Shown here one piece after another: positions 56,546-64,000 of a stretch of 64,000 bases of DNA. The DNA is from Macrocystis pyrifera (taxonomy: Eukaryota; Sar; Phaeophyceae; Laminariales; Laminariaceae): contig JASSKH010000006.1 of assembly GCA_031763025.1 (NCBI GenBank), positions 12,893,979 to 12,957,978 of the forward strand, given 5' to 3'. A model generated the notes under the pieces. It was not told the origin of the DNA. It made no database searches and worked only from the letters and a program-made list of their open reading frames with translations. Numbering within the stretch: the stretch's first letter is position 1; every line of letters starts with the position of its first letter. The translations under genes and the position numbers were made by a program.

Positions 56546-57204
56546 ATAGGAGCTTGACAACACCACTTCTCGCTTTTTAGCGTCGTTAAACCTGGATAAA
56601 GTAGCAACAATCCACTTGAAAGGTAACACGCGATTTATTGAGTAAACCCCGAAAAGCACACACTTTTGCTGTACGCAGAAAATCGAGGTACGAGGGAAAA
56701 CAAACACCAGTGAGTCTATAGATACAGGGCACCGAGTCCTCGCCCGAGTTCGAATATGTAAATGCCGACCGTGGCGCTACTCACGCACAGACCGCCCTCG
56801 TGACAGACACCTCATTGTGTCGGGGAGACAGCCAAAAATCACTTGCGAATAGCTCTGTCAGGTCTGCAAGAAAACTGCACAGAACGTAACGGTGCCCTCA
56901 CGAGAATGTTTTGTGAGCTCGCAGCCTACAAAAGCCATGTGTGGTATATCGCGCACATTGTGCCAGCTTGCGCTGCCCATCTGGCTGCTTGCTCGCCCAG
57001 CCTCCCTCGCTTCCGGTAGCATTGTGGTGTATCAGGAATTTTGACATTGACCGACTGCTCGTGATTGTGAACTAACAGCGGCCAGGTAACAACAACGGGG
57101 AGGCCGTCCTGGGATCTTAGCAACAGCAACAGCAACGCCAAAAAATACAATAAAAAAAAACAAAAAACCCCCACCATATGTCTTCCCCTCTCGTGGTCGC
57201 TCGC
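56546..57204. other. No supported gene
   Basis: No motif, repeat or splice-bounded exon is recognised apart from a short CAACAG run near 57119-57135. Confidence 0.35.
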
Positions 57205-57395
57205 CGAACCCCCGCCCCCCCCATCCATGATACCGAGTACAACCCCCCCCGCCCCAATGTATCCTCAACCAGCCCCTCCCTCCCCGCTTCATGGCCATAC
57301 CGCTACGGCCATACATAACATAAGGACACCCATTTGGCCACACGACTACGGCTATGCATGACATTGAATACATCCTCCCCGCGCCTCTTTTTTTT
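57205..57395 (+). repeat. D3b repeat fragments in reverse orientation
   Basis: Two pieces read as the reverse complement of the usual D3b units: CATGATACCGAGTACAACCC with CCCCC, and CGACTACGGCTATGCATGAC then ATTGAATACATCCTCCCC. In both the unit end is followed by a C-run on its own strand. This is the mirror image of the G-run-before-unit layout in all other copies, and confirms that the homopolymer belongs to the element's 3' end. Confidence 0.55.
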
Positions 57396-57743
57396 CGCGA
57401 AGCCCGCCCCCTCCCGCCACCATTTTTCGTCCTCGAACACCCTCCCCTAGCTCCAACCCGCCCCGCGCGCTACTATTAATAAGCACTATCGCCGGTGCTC
57501 GTTCGCTTGGCACCTTCAACCCCTCTTACCTTCGGGTGGGACAGTGGCCGGCCGGTCGGCGCGTTCATCCTCTTCCTGCAGTGGACGCCACCCGTTGCGT
57601 TCAAACGTTTCTTGAACTTCTCGCGGAAACCCGGCTTGGCGCTGAAAGCGACGAATCGTAACGGAACACCAAACCCGAACGTTCGATAAAACGCACGGTC
57701 GAGCTTTGGCGTCAGGGAGGGCGGGTGATGCTAGGAGGGATAA

Positions 57744-58005
57744 GGGGGGGGGGGGGGGGTGTACTCGATAGGAGACATGTACTCGATCTCATGCATGGCC
57801 GTAGTCGTATGACCATAGACCCTCGCATCCCTACAATGCCGGGACGGAGCATGTCGGGTTTTCACCGACCAAGCAGACATTGCTTGCACCAAGCGCGAAC
57901 CGCCGTGAGGTGTCCGGCGAGTCGCATGAAGGGTGAGCTGCATCCTACTAAGAACCGCTTGTGAGGCGGACTTGCATACGGATGACAGCCTCAATGAGTT
58001 AGTTT
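57744..58005 (-). repeat. D3b repeat with 16-base G-run
   Basis: G-run 57744-57759, then GTACTCGATAGGAGACATGT (partial duplicate) and CTCATGCATGGCCGTAGTCG, TCGCATCCCTACAATGCCGG, CAGACATTGCTTGCACCAAG, GGGTGAGCTGCATCCTACTA. The minus strand gives AMSAWSVKTRHAPSRHCRDA and YGHTTTAMHEIEYM. Confidence 0.7.
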
Positions 58006-58012
58006 AATTTAA

Positions 58013-58380
58013 GGGGGGGGGGGGCGTACTCATGATCATGCATGGCGGTTGTTGTATGACCATAGACCCTCGCATCCCTGCAATGCCGGGACGGAGCACG
58101 TCGGGCTTTCACCGACCAGGCAGACATTGCTTGCACCAAGCGCGAAGCGCCGTGAGGTGTCGGGCGAGTGGCATGGAGGGTGAGCTGCATCCTACTAAGA
58201 ACCGCTTTAGAGGGGGATTTTCTTGCATATGGATGACAGCATCAATGAATTGATTTAATTTCTGGTGTGGCCACTTCCAGAGGCAGCAATGAGTTTACTA
58301 TGTAACTGCCTCGTGCGTACCTCACCATATACATACTACGTGATACGATCATCCTTCTTGTGCGGAGTAAAGGTTCTCCC
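58013..58380 (-). repeat. D3b repeat, long copy with 12-base G-run
   Basis: Same unit as 57744-58005 plus about 120 bp of extra sequence at the far end (GTGTGGCCACTTCCAGAGGC to GCGGAGTAAAGGTTCTCC), collinear with 40700-41065. The two long copies show how far the parent element is conserved. Confidence 0.7.
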
Positions 58381-58383
58381 CGC

Positions 58384-58566
58384 GGGGGGGGGGGGGGGGG
58401 GGGGGGTACTCACTATCATGCATGGCCGTAGTCGTATGACCACAGACCCTCGCATCCCTACAATGCCGGGGCGGAGCAAGTCGGGTTTTCACCGACCAGG
58501 CAGACATTGGATATTGAGGGGAAGGGGGGGTGCTTATTTCATCGCCGAAGTCGTATGACTATGGAG
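58384..58566 (-). repeat. D3b repeat fragments with 23-base G-run
   Basis: G-run 58384-58406 followed by TACTCACTATCATGCATGGC and TCGCATCCCTACAATGCCGG, truncated at CAGACATTGGATATTG. A second snippet follows at 58527-58562 (TTTCATCGCCGAAGTCGTAT). Each truncation point is different, as with 5'-truncated retrotransposition. Confidence 0.65.
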
Positions 58567-58990
58567 GCAGGGGGGGGGGGGGTATTCAATAGTCGCTTGC
58601 CTTAGCGTGATTTGACCGTTGGCCACGCATCCCATTCGATACGGAGCACCGTTCGTACTCCTACTATTAATATATTAATAGAGAAACATCCAACACTTGG
58701 GCGCGGGAGGGACGTACTCATTTGTTGGCTTCCCTGCGAGTACTCATGTGAACGTTTGACCCGGTATCCCTTTCGAGAAGGAGCACCATTCCTACTTAAT
58801 CTTAACAGCACCACCTCCAACACTGTGCGCCCGCTACGTTTTTTCCATACATCGCATAGAAACTTATCTCATCCCTTTCATATTTCAGCGCCTGTGGCCA
58901 CCCCTCTATCTCCTATTAATAGGATAGCGATCGTTTTCTCGCTACTACCTAGTGCACCAAAACTTCGCTCAGTTGTTATGCATGCTCGTA
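58567..58990 (-). pseudogene. LINE-2 3' end fragments
   Basis: Two copies of the LINE-2 terminus, one after the other: CTTGCCTTAGCGTGATTTGA with CATTCGATACGGAGCACCGT, then ACGTACTCATTTGTTGGC with TTTCGAGAAGGAGCACCATT. They are followed by the collinear upstream region (TCCTATTAATAGGATAGCGATC) matching 12600-12720. The minus strand gives [20 protein letters not shown]. Preceded on the plus strand by an 11-base G-run. Confidence 0.65.
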
Positions 58991-59217
58991 GTCGTATGAT
59001 CATAGACCGTCGCATCCCTACAATACCGCGACTGGAGCACATCGGGTTTTCACCAACCAGGCAGACATTGCTGGCACCAGACGCAAAGAACTACGAGGGG
59101 TTTGACTAGTCGCAACAAGGGGGACCTGCATGTATCCCACTGAGAGCCGCTTGTGAGACTGGCTTCGACACGTTTTGCGTATTTTCTTGCATATGGACGA
59201 CCGCGTCGAATGCGCGC
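58975..59217 (-). repeat. D3b repeat copy
   Basis: TTATGCATGCTCGTAGTCGT, GTCGCATCCCTACAATACCG and CAGGCAGACATTGCTGGCAC match the other D3b units. This copy directly follows LINE-2 sequence rather than a G-run, so it was probably interrupted by it. Confidence 0.6.
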
Positions 59218-59221
59218 AACG

Positions 59222-59324
59222 TTAACCCTTTTACTGTAGAACTGCAGTCCCGTGTTGGGGACAAACTACTTGGAATCGGAGTGATTTGTCCTCAAGATGG
59301 GACTGCACTGCAAAAAGCTTAAAG
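59222..59324. mobile_element. MITE-P copy
   Basis: TTAACCCTTTTACTGTAGAA with CTGCAGTCCCGTGTTGGGGA at the left; GATGGGACTGCACTGCAAAA with AGCTTAA at the right. TTAA is present at both ends, supporting a TTAA target. Confidence 0.75.
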
Positions 59325-59756
59325 AGTGCCGTAAAAGAGCGTTGAAATTGCGCAGGGGCAATGCGATCGTTTTTCAGCGAACGATTCTTCCAGAACGAGA
59401 AGCTTGTCAAATACCCCACCGAACAAAGGAGGCGTTTTCGGAAAGATCTGGTCGAGAGAGAGCCTTCCGAAGGTACAGTTAGTGTTCGAGTTTGGAGCAC
59501 CCATGCCGGCGTTGTCGGAAACACGAGCGCGGAAAAAACGATCGCAACCCCGTGCAAACTCAACGCTCTTTACGGCGCGTACCGTTGGCTTGACTGACCG
59601 TCGGGGTGCACGTCCCTAGACAATGGTTGAGCCGCGCTACAACAGTAGCGGTTGCACTTTCGAGTCCAAGTCCACCCATCTATCACTCCTGGTACTGAGG
59701 GACCACCCAATGACTTTGGGTCCTACGCGTGCTCTACTTCAATGTTGGTTACATAC
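59325..59756. other. No supported gene
   Basis: Overlapping 61-110 codon frames on both strands with no motif. No repeat family from the window is present. Confidence 0.3.
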
Positions 59757-59880
59757 CCCATGTTACGGGTAGGCATACTAATCAGAACCCATGATGGACC
59801 CAAATGCCATGCATACTCCTATGTTTACAGTTTACAAGCCACATTTGGTGATGATTGCTACTCTATGCTCCCCAGTAATA
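59757..59880. mobile_element. Possible MITE-T2 copy
   Basis: CCATGTTACGGGTAGGCATA, CTAATCAGAACCCATGATGG, ACCCAAATGCCA and, at the far end, CCACATTTGGTGATG align with 63590-63715. Ends are worn and no target duplication is clear. Confidence 0.35.
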
Positions 59881-59937
59881 ACTCAATGGTAATGTGTATC
59901 GGGCTTAGCGTACAACTTTTCACATCTCGGACAGACT

Positions 59938-60240
59938 ATCTAACAGATCATCTAACAGATCATCTGACATATCATCTAACAGATCATTCCCACAAGATGA
60001 TCTAAATCTTTCAGGGCAGATACATAGACAGATCCCCGATCTGTACGATCCATAGATAACGTTGGTAAGAGAGAGTCACGTGATCTGCGCGATCTAGGAC
60101 ATGTTTCGTGAGTTGAATCTGTACTATACAGATCCTGCACAGCACCTCAGAACGGAGGGATAGCATCTAGATGATCTATCTGTAGATGATCTATCTGTGG
60201 ATCGTATATCCGTCCGAGGAGTGCAACTTTCTCAGAGTCG
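59938..60240. repeat. Short ATCTAACAGATC run and GATC-rich repeat D2, copy 3
   Basis: First about four ~12-bp units of ATCTAACAGATC (59938-59995). Then D2 sequence collinear with 48665-48870: TGATCTGCGCGATCTAGGAC, TTGAATCTGTACTATACAGA, TCCTGCACAGC, GATGATCTATCTGTAGATGA. The GATCTATCTGTAGAT unit is doubled here. Confidence 0.65.
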
Positions 60241-60263
60241 GTTGTTGGGTGGGGTTTATAGAG

Positions 60264-60684
60264 CTCTTATACTATAATCAAGTGCTCCTATACTACAATC
60301 AAATGCTCTTATACTATAATCAAGTGCTCCTATACTACAATCAAATGCTCTTATACTGTAATCAAGTGTTCCTACACTATAATCAAGTGCTCCTACACTA
60401 TAATCAAGTGCTCCTACACTATAATCAAGTGCTCCTACACTATAATCAAGTGCTCCTACACTATAATCAAGTGCTCCTACACTATAATCAAGTGCTCCTA
60501 CACTATAATCAAGTGCTCCTACACTATAATCAAGTGCTCCTACACTATAATCAAGTGCTCCTACACTATAATCAAGTGCTCCTGTACTATAATCAAGTGC
60601 TCCTACACTATAATCAAGTGCTCCTACACTATAATCAAGTGCTCCTACACTATAATCAAGTGCTCCTGTACTATAATCAAGTGA
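60264..60684 (+). repeat. 21-bp minisatellite, about 20 units
   Basis: Tandem CTCCTACACTATAATCAAGTG units; the first five are variants (CTTATACTATAATCAA) and the later ones nearly identical. Unit length is a multiple of three, so one plus frame stays open for 60186-60821 (211 codons) and would encode about 20 repeats of LLHYNQV. There is no start context, splice signal or known protein to show that it is translated. A non-coding minisatellite is the simplest reading. Confidence 0.85.
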
Positions 60685-61374
60685 TAAGCCTCAGAAAGTT
60701 CAGGTGTCACCCCTGCAGTAGCGCACGTCGGTGGCTAAGGGTGCTACGACGCAAGACGCATGACGCCGAGGTCAAGACGGTAGAAAATATCGAACCGTAC
60801 GAGTATCACCGGAGCAACTGACAAAGAGAGCCTGCTTCGGCTTGGGGGAGGTGAACCTGCGCGCTTTAAACCAATTGCGGCAACGCAAGTTTAGACTCCC
60901 TCTACCCGATTTCGAGGGTATCGCTCATCGACGGCAAACTTGACAAGACGAGAGCTCCATCGGACGCACTTGTTGCCCTACGGGTTTGAGACTAGAGCAG
61001 CAGGCTTAGATGAGCAACACGTGCCTGAAGGTTATTTTTTTTCGTCCCGGAGAATAAAAGAACACGCTCGAGTGCTACCGTTCCAAGTGCCCATCCGAAT
61101 ATACCTGTATCAAGCAGGGGCTACTACGACAGCTCTATACGTGCACAGACGGCCGAGCTATACGTACGTACCCACAACTGTTCCCTCTGGCCATTTTGAT
61201 CGCGGCCATGGTGACACTGCTGTTCGATCAAAGATCAAATATGCTCGGGCGTTACCGTTGAAGTCGCTCTTCTAGTCCACCTGCCCCATGAAGGGGGTAC
61301 GATAGCTCTTCCCGTATACTTTAAACGCAGGCTCACGAATAAGAAGAAGAACATAAGGCTCACTTTCTGGGGAG
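60685..61374. other. Spacer with a copied exon piece
   Basis: At about 61192-61222, GGCCATTTTGATCGCGGCCATGGTGACACTG nearly repeats the end of the host exon at 61686-61712 (minus-strand TMAAIKMA). It is a small duplicated exon remnant; the rest has no recognised feature. Confidence 0.5.
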
Positions 61375-61510
61375 TGCAAAGAAATTCGGATTCAGCAATT
61401 GTTGCTCAGCGGCGAGCACTACACCAAATCCTATATAATAGCCAATGCTGAAGGTTAAGCAAGGATGGGGTGTCACAACATGGTTCTAAGGCGTGTTTGT
61501 GTACATTAGG
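61375..61510 (-). repeat. Dispersed repeat D1, copy 3
   Basis: On the minus strand: GCTATTATATAGGATTTGGT, GTAGTGCTCGCCGCTGAGC, matching the copies at 4815 and 5222. Nearby TTTTTTGTTGGCAGGCCC (61513) matches the 3' neighbour of copy 2, but on the opposite strand. Confidence 0.45.
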
Positions 61511-61684
61511 ATTTTTTGTTGGCAGGCCCATCCCGTAATAAAATCACAAGCGGCGCACCTCTTTGTGCATCCACAGTCAACCCTGCCATTCCAAGCTACC
61601 TGACTCATCAAGGGACTACAGGTACTTATAAAGCTCAACACTAAAACGGTGAGGCCTTGTGCACAGTATCCGCAGCCAACCCAC

Positions 61685-61920
61685 CTGGCCATCTTGATCG
61701 CGGCCATGGTGACGCTGTTCGGCGTGTCAGCGGTTGAGTCGGCGACGATCGAGGCGGCAGCGGCGGCTGCCGCGGCGGAGCTCTTACCCTTCGGGCCCTT
61801 TCCGGCCTTAACGCTGCCGCTGCCGCTGCCGCTGCCGCTGCCGCTGCCGCTGCCGCTGCTGGCGGAACCTGCTTGACTCAACACGGCCACTCCGTTGGCC
61901 GCCTCTATCAGTTGCTGCCT
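61685..61920 (-). CDS. Host exon, helical with Ser-Gly and Ala repeats
   Basis: Between TTTATGCCACCAG|AGG and GGCCAG|GTGGGT. It reads RQQLIEAANGVAVLSQAGSA, a run of Ser-Gly dipeptides (GCTGCC repeats at 61816-61857), VKAGKGPKGKSS, an Ala run, then SIVADSTADTPNSVTMAAIK and MAR. Phase 0 entry follows correctly from the exon at 63754-63854 to give SLTLRE|RQQLIEAANG. The amphipathic, alanine-rich helices bring to mind vinculin/talin-type bundles, but this is only a guess. The exon start is duplicated upstream at 62090-62174. Confidence 0.5.
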
Positions 61921-61968
61921 CTGGTGGCATAAAATACCCCATGAGGTAGTTTCCACGGCGGGCGGGCG

Positions 61969-61993
61969 GGCGGGCGGGCGGGCGGGCGGGCGG
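61969..61993. repeat. GGGC tetranucleotide microsatellite
   Basis: About seven tandem GGGC (CGGGCGGGCGGGCGGGCGGG). It lies immediately upstream of the exon acceptor at 61921 on the minus strand. Confidence 0.85.
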
Positions 61994-62089
61994 AGGAAAT
62001 CACCGGGCAGGGGGACGGGATGCGTTGGTTGACAGACCACGGGGAGTTGCATGAACAGGCGTGTTTTAGGGCGGAGGGAGGTACACACG

Positions 62090-62174
62090 TAAGGCTAGAT
62101 GGTATCGCGGTTTCCCCCCAATTTTTCGCCGCCTCTGTCAGATGCTCTATCAGATGTTGCATCCGTTGCTGCAT
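62090..62174 (-). pseudogene. Duplicated exon start
   Basis: After a GTCACCAG acceptor with a strong T-run, the frame reads MQQRMQHLIEHLTEAAKNWG, closely resembling RQQLIEAANG of the exon at 61920. The flanks are also repeated (CACAGGGAGTTGCATGAA and GGCGTGTT occur near 62040, 62315 and 62385). So a ~300-bp segment with the intron end and exon start has been duplicated. Either it is a functional alternative exon or a decaying copy; no clear donor follows. Confidence 0.4.
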
Positions 62175-62252
62175 CTGGTGACAAAAAAAAACAAACACAC
62201 ACTTACGCACGCACAGAAGGTATTTCCGACCGGTAGCAGAAGAGATCATGGA

Positions 62253-62253
<1 letters not shown>

Positions 62254-62299
<46 letters not shown>
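62254..62299. repeat. 46-base poly(G) tract
   Basis: Uninterrupted G from 62254 to 62299, the longest homopolymer in the window. Its right flank is the duplicated exon segment rather than a D3 unit. Exact length is uncertain because such runs assemble poorly. Confidence 0.8.
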
Positions 62300-62300
<1 letters not shown>

Positions 62301-62519
62301 GCATGTTGATACGCCACAGGGAGTTGCACGCAAGGCGTGTTGACGACGGTGTGAGGGGAGAGAGAACGCATGTCGGCAAGCCACAGGGAGTTGCATGAAA
62401 GGCGTATTTGGGGCGGAGGTACGCTTGATAGAATTGTTCTCGGGGCTGAGAACTGATTTCCTAGTCTACATAATTATTAGGTGTAGGACAGCAGTAATTT
62501 TTTTACTACGAAAAAATAG

Positions 62520-62632
62520 GGCGGGGGGGTGGGGACGTACTCATTTGTTGCTTGCCTTAAAGACATTTGACCATTGACCGCGCATCCCTTTCGAGACGGA
62601 GCGAGGGGGGGGGGGGGGGGGGGGGGGGGGGG
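62520..62632 (-). pseudogene. LINE-2 3' end fragment with flanking G-runs
   Basis: GGACGTACTCATTTGTTGCT, TGCCTTAAAGACATTTGACC and GCGCATCCCTTTCGAGACGG, GAGCG, then a 28-base G-run (62605-62632). It is the last ~80 bp of LINE-2 and is bounded by G-runs on both sides. Identity with 12490-12560 is high, so it is a recent insertion. Confidence 0.65.
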
Positions 62633-62734
62633 AATAATACGAAACATTAAATGTTGACCAGAATTTCCTTATCACCGGACTGACTACGAGAGCGTTCCGG
62701 ACGAGGAGGCAAAGCGGCGATTCCAAGCTATGTT

Positions 62735-63110
62735 GTCGGCGACGCCATGTACCTGAGCGAGGTCACGCGCTACGACATCTCGTACGCAGCGAACCAAATG
62801 ACCAAGGCAATGTCCAAACCATCAAAGGTGCTTGTTGGGAGCGGCCAAGCTTTTACGTCGGTGCCTAACCAGGGCGGTGAATTTCAACATCACTTACAAC
62901 CAAGGAGGGTTCAGGCCCAAACGTTCGATTGAGCCTGAACCTTCCTTGCCTGCAAGTGAAGCCGGAATTCACCGTCCCGGCTAGGTACCGAAGTAGATGG
63001 TTGGCCGCTCCCAATAAGCACCTTTGGTGTGGGTTTGACATTGCCTTCGCCATTTGACTCACTACGTACGAGATGTCGTAGCGTGCCACCTCGCTCAGGT
63101 GCACGGCGCC
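62735..63110. mobile_element. Ty1/copia fossil fragments, inverted pair
   Basis: Two short pieces of a Ty1/copia-type pol, one on plus (62735-62850, YLSEVTRYDISYAANQMTKA) and one on minus (63104-62940, LSEVARYDISYVVSQMAKAM and HLLRYLAGTVNSGFTCRQG). Both come from the segment between reverse transcriptase and RNase H. They lie in opposite orientation. Only fragments remain and they are broken; there are no LTRs nearby. Looks old. Confidence 0.65.
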
Positions 63111-63382
63111 GCCGACAACAGCTTGAAGTCGCGGCCTTACTCTTCTTCAGGAGACTCTCTTACGGCCTCATCAGGGAGAGTTCCTTGCCGTACCCCGGCG
63201 TCCCCAACAGCCTGTAGTCATGCACGCCGTACTTGACGAGCAGAAGCATAAGACAAAGACACCGTCTACTACTGTAGTACACACGACAACACGTATGTTA
63301 AGGCCGTGACAGGTTCCTTCGGTTCGACTCTGCAGCGGAAACTACAGCTCTGCTGAATCTACACAGGAGCCGGTACTTGTAC

Positions 63383-63490
63383 TATTACGGGGGTCCATAG
63401 TTAACGGGACCAATTTTGTTAGTAAAAATAGGCAAATATATAAGTTTTTACGTACACCATAGGTCCTGTTAACTATGGACCCCCGTAATA
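63383..63490. mobile_element. MITE-T copy
   Basis: TATTACGGGGGTCCATAGTT ... AACTATGGACCCCCGTAATA. Arms are nearly perfect, so a young copy. Confidence 0.9.
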
Positions 63491-63589
63491 GGTAGGAAGA
63501 AAGCGCTAACGCACCAAAAAAACAGTCGAGTTTCCGCTGCCTCGCGGGAATACATACATGCACTCGTACAATGCCAGAAAGTGCTCATA

Positions 63590-63715
63590 TCACGAGGGGC
63601 CACAGTAAAATCAGAACCTACGAGGGACCCAGAAGGCAGGTATTCCCCTATTGTATACACACCATATTTGGCTCTGACTACTGTAACTTTTGCAGTATAC
63701 TCCCCCGTAACAGAA
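63590..63715. mobile_element. MITE-T2 copy
   Basis: Left end TATCACGAGGGGCCACAGTA with AAATCAGAACC; right end GACTACTGTAACTTTTGCAG with TATACTCCCCCGTAACA. Terminal sequence is reminiscent of MITE-T, but the length and interior (CCTATTGTATACACACC) differ. Best-preserved of three suspected copies. Confidence 0.5.
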
Positions 63716-63753
63716 GGCTGAGAACGTACCACTATTGAATAGTCGTGTCATAC

Positions 63754-63854
63754 CTCGCGAAGCGTGAGAGATTGCTTGGTGTCCTTGCTTGCGGCTGCCG
63801 CCGTAAGAACTTCAAGCGCGGCGCCCTTGGCGGCCTTCATGTATCGTTCAAGTT
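63754..63854 (-). CDS. Host exon, helical (unknown protein)
   Basis: 101 nt between GACGCTGACAG|AA and CGCGAG|GTATGA. It reads LERYMKAAKGAALEVLTAAA then ASKDTKQSLTLRE. Entry needs one base from an earlier exon beyond the window or in the next 145 bp; exit is phase 0 and matches the exon starting at 61920. The peptide is strongly helical and Ala/Lys rich. No family can be named; a helical-bundle adaptor is conceivable. Confidence 0.5.
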
Positions 63855-64000
63855 CTGTCAGCGTCGAAGGGGATCGTGGAGGGAGGGAGGCAGGATGGAG
63901 TGGGAGACGGTGGGAAGCGGAGGGGATGACAAAGCGAGGGGGGGGAATAAGTCGATATGCAAGAAGGTAGCTCTGCCAAAGATGATCGTGGGCGGGTGGG
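63855..64000. other. G-rich window end
   Basis: GGA/GGG-rich sequence, read on the minus strand as a pyrimidine-rich stretch leading to the acceptor at 63855. It therefore probably is the 3' part of an intron. The window ends here. Confidence 0.35.

Noticed and set aside
60264-60684. CRISPR-like array
   Set aside because: Units are directly adjacent 21-bp repeats with no unique spacers, in a eukaryotic context; it is a minisatellite.
62254-62299. Telomeric sequence
   Set aside because: A pure G homopolymer without a telomeric hexamer or heptamer, embedded in ordinary sequence.

Overview
This is a eukaryotic nuclear window crowded with transposable elements. Host coding sequence appears only as scattered, spliced minus-strand exons with Ala/Gly/Ser homopolymers; no rRNA, CRISPR or bacterial-style operon is visible. 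Composition, long TE-filled introns and the C-terminal region of the Ty3/gypsy fossil (around 35.55-35.8 kb) remind me of brown algae (Phaeophyceae, stramenopiles). That placement is recollection and inference, not a database result.

Region by region: 1-11 kb holds short inverted-repeat elements and a nearly full-length but decayed LINE (5.8-10.8 kb) carrying a nested ~245-bp inverted-repeat element. 11.7-21.1 kb is the best host gene: a single-PQ-loop (SemiSWEET-like) membrane protein on the minus strand with two coding exons, separated by a ~9-kb intron containing a second LINE copy, two tRNA-derived SINEs of different families, several MITEs and fragments of a second LINE. 21.7-25.1 kb is a MITE/SINE cluster that includes a SINE inserted inside a MITE. 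25.2-37.0 kb is a fossil Ty3/gypsy element. 38.4-41.1 kb holds a GATC-rich repeat, a head-to-head pair of SINEs and a copy of a G-run-bounded repeat. 43.6-63.9 kb holds minus-strand host exons; three of them (53.25, 49.24 and 48.40 kb) join in consistent reading phase. They are interrupted by MITEs, a G-run-bounded retroelement array (57.2-59.2 kb), a 21-bp minisatellite that encodes a seven-residue repeat, and a small Ty1/copia fossil.

Relative order of events can be read directly: the LINEs predate the MITEs inside them, and at least one TA-flanked MITE predates a SINE copy. The most unusual features are (i) a LINE family and related repeats whose 3' ends always abut long poly(C) tracts (poly(G) on the other strand), (ii) two tRNA-derived SINE families sharing a common core, (iii) a TTAA-flanked 95-bp MITE family beginning CCCTTTTAGTACCGCAG, and (iv) outer inverted repeats around the Ty3/gypsy fossil.
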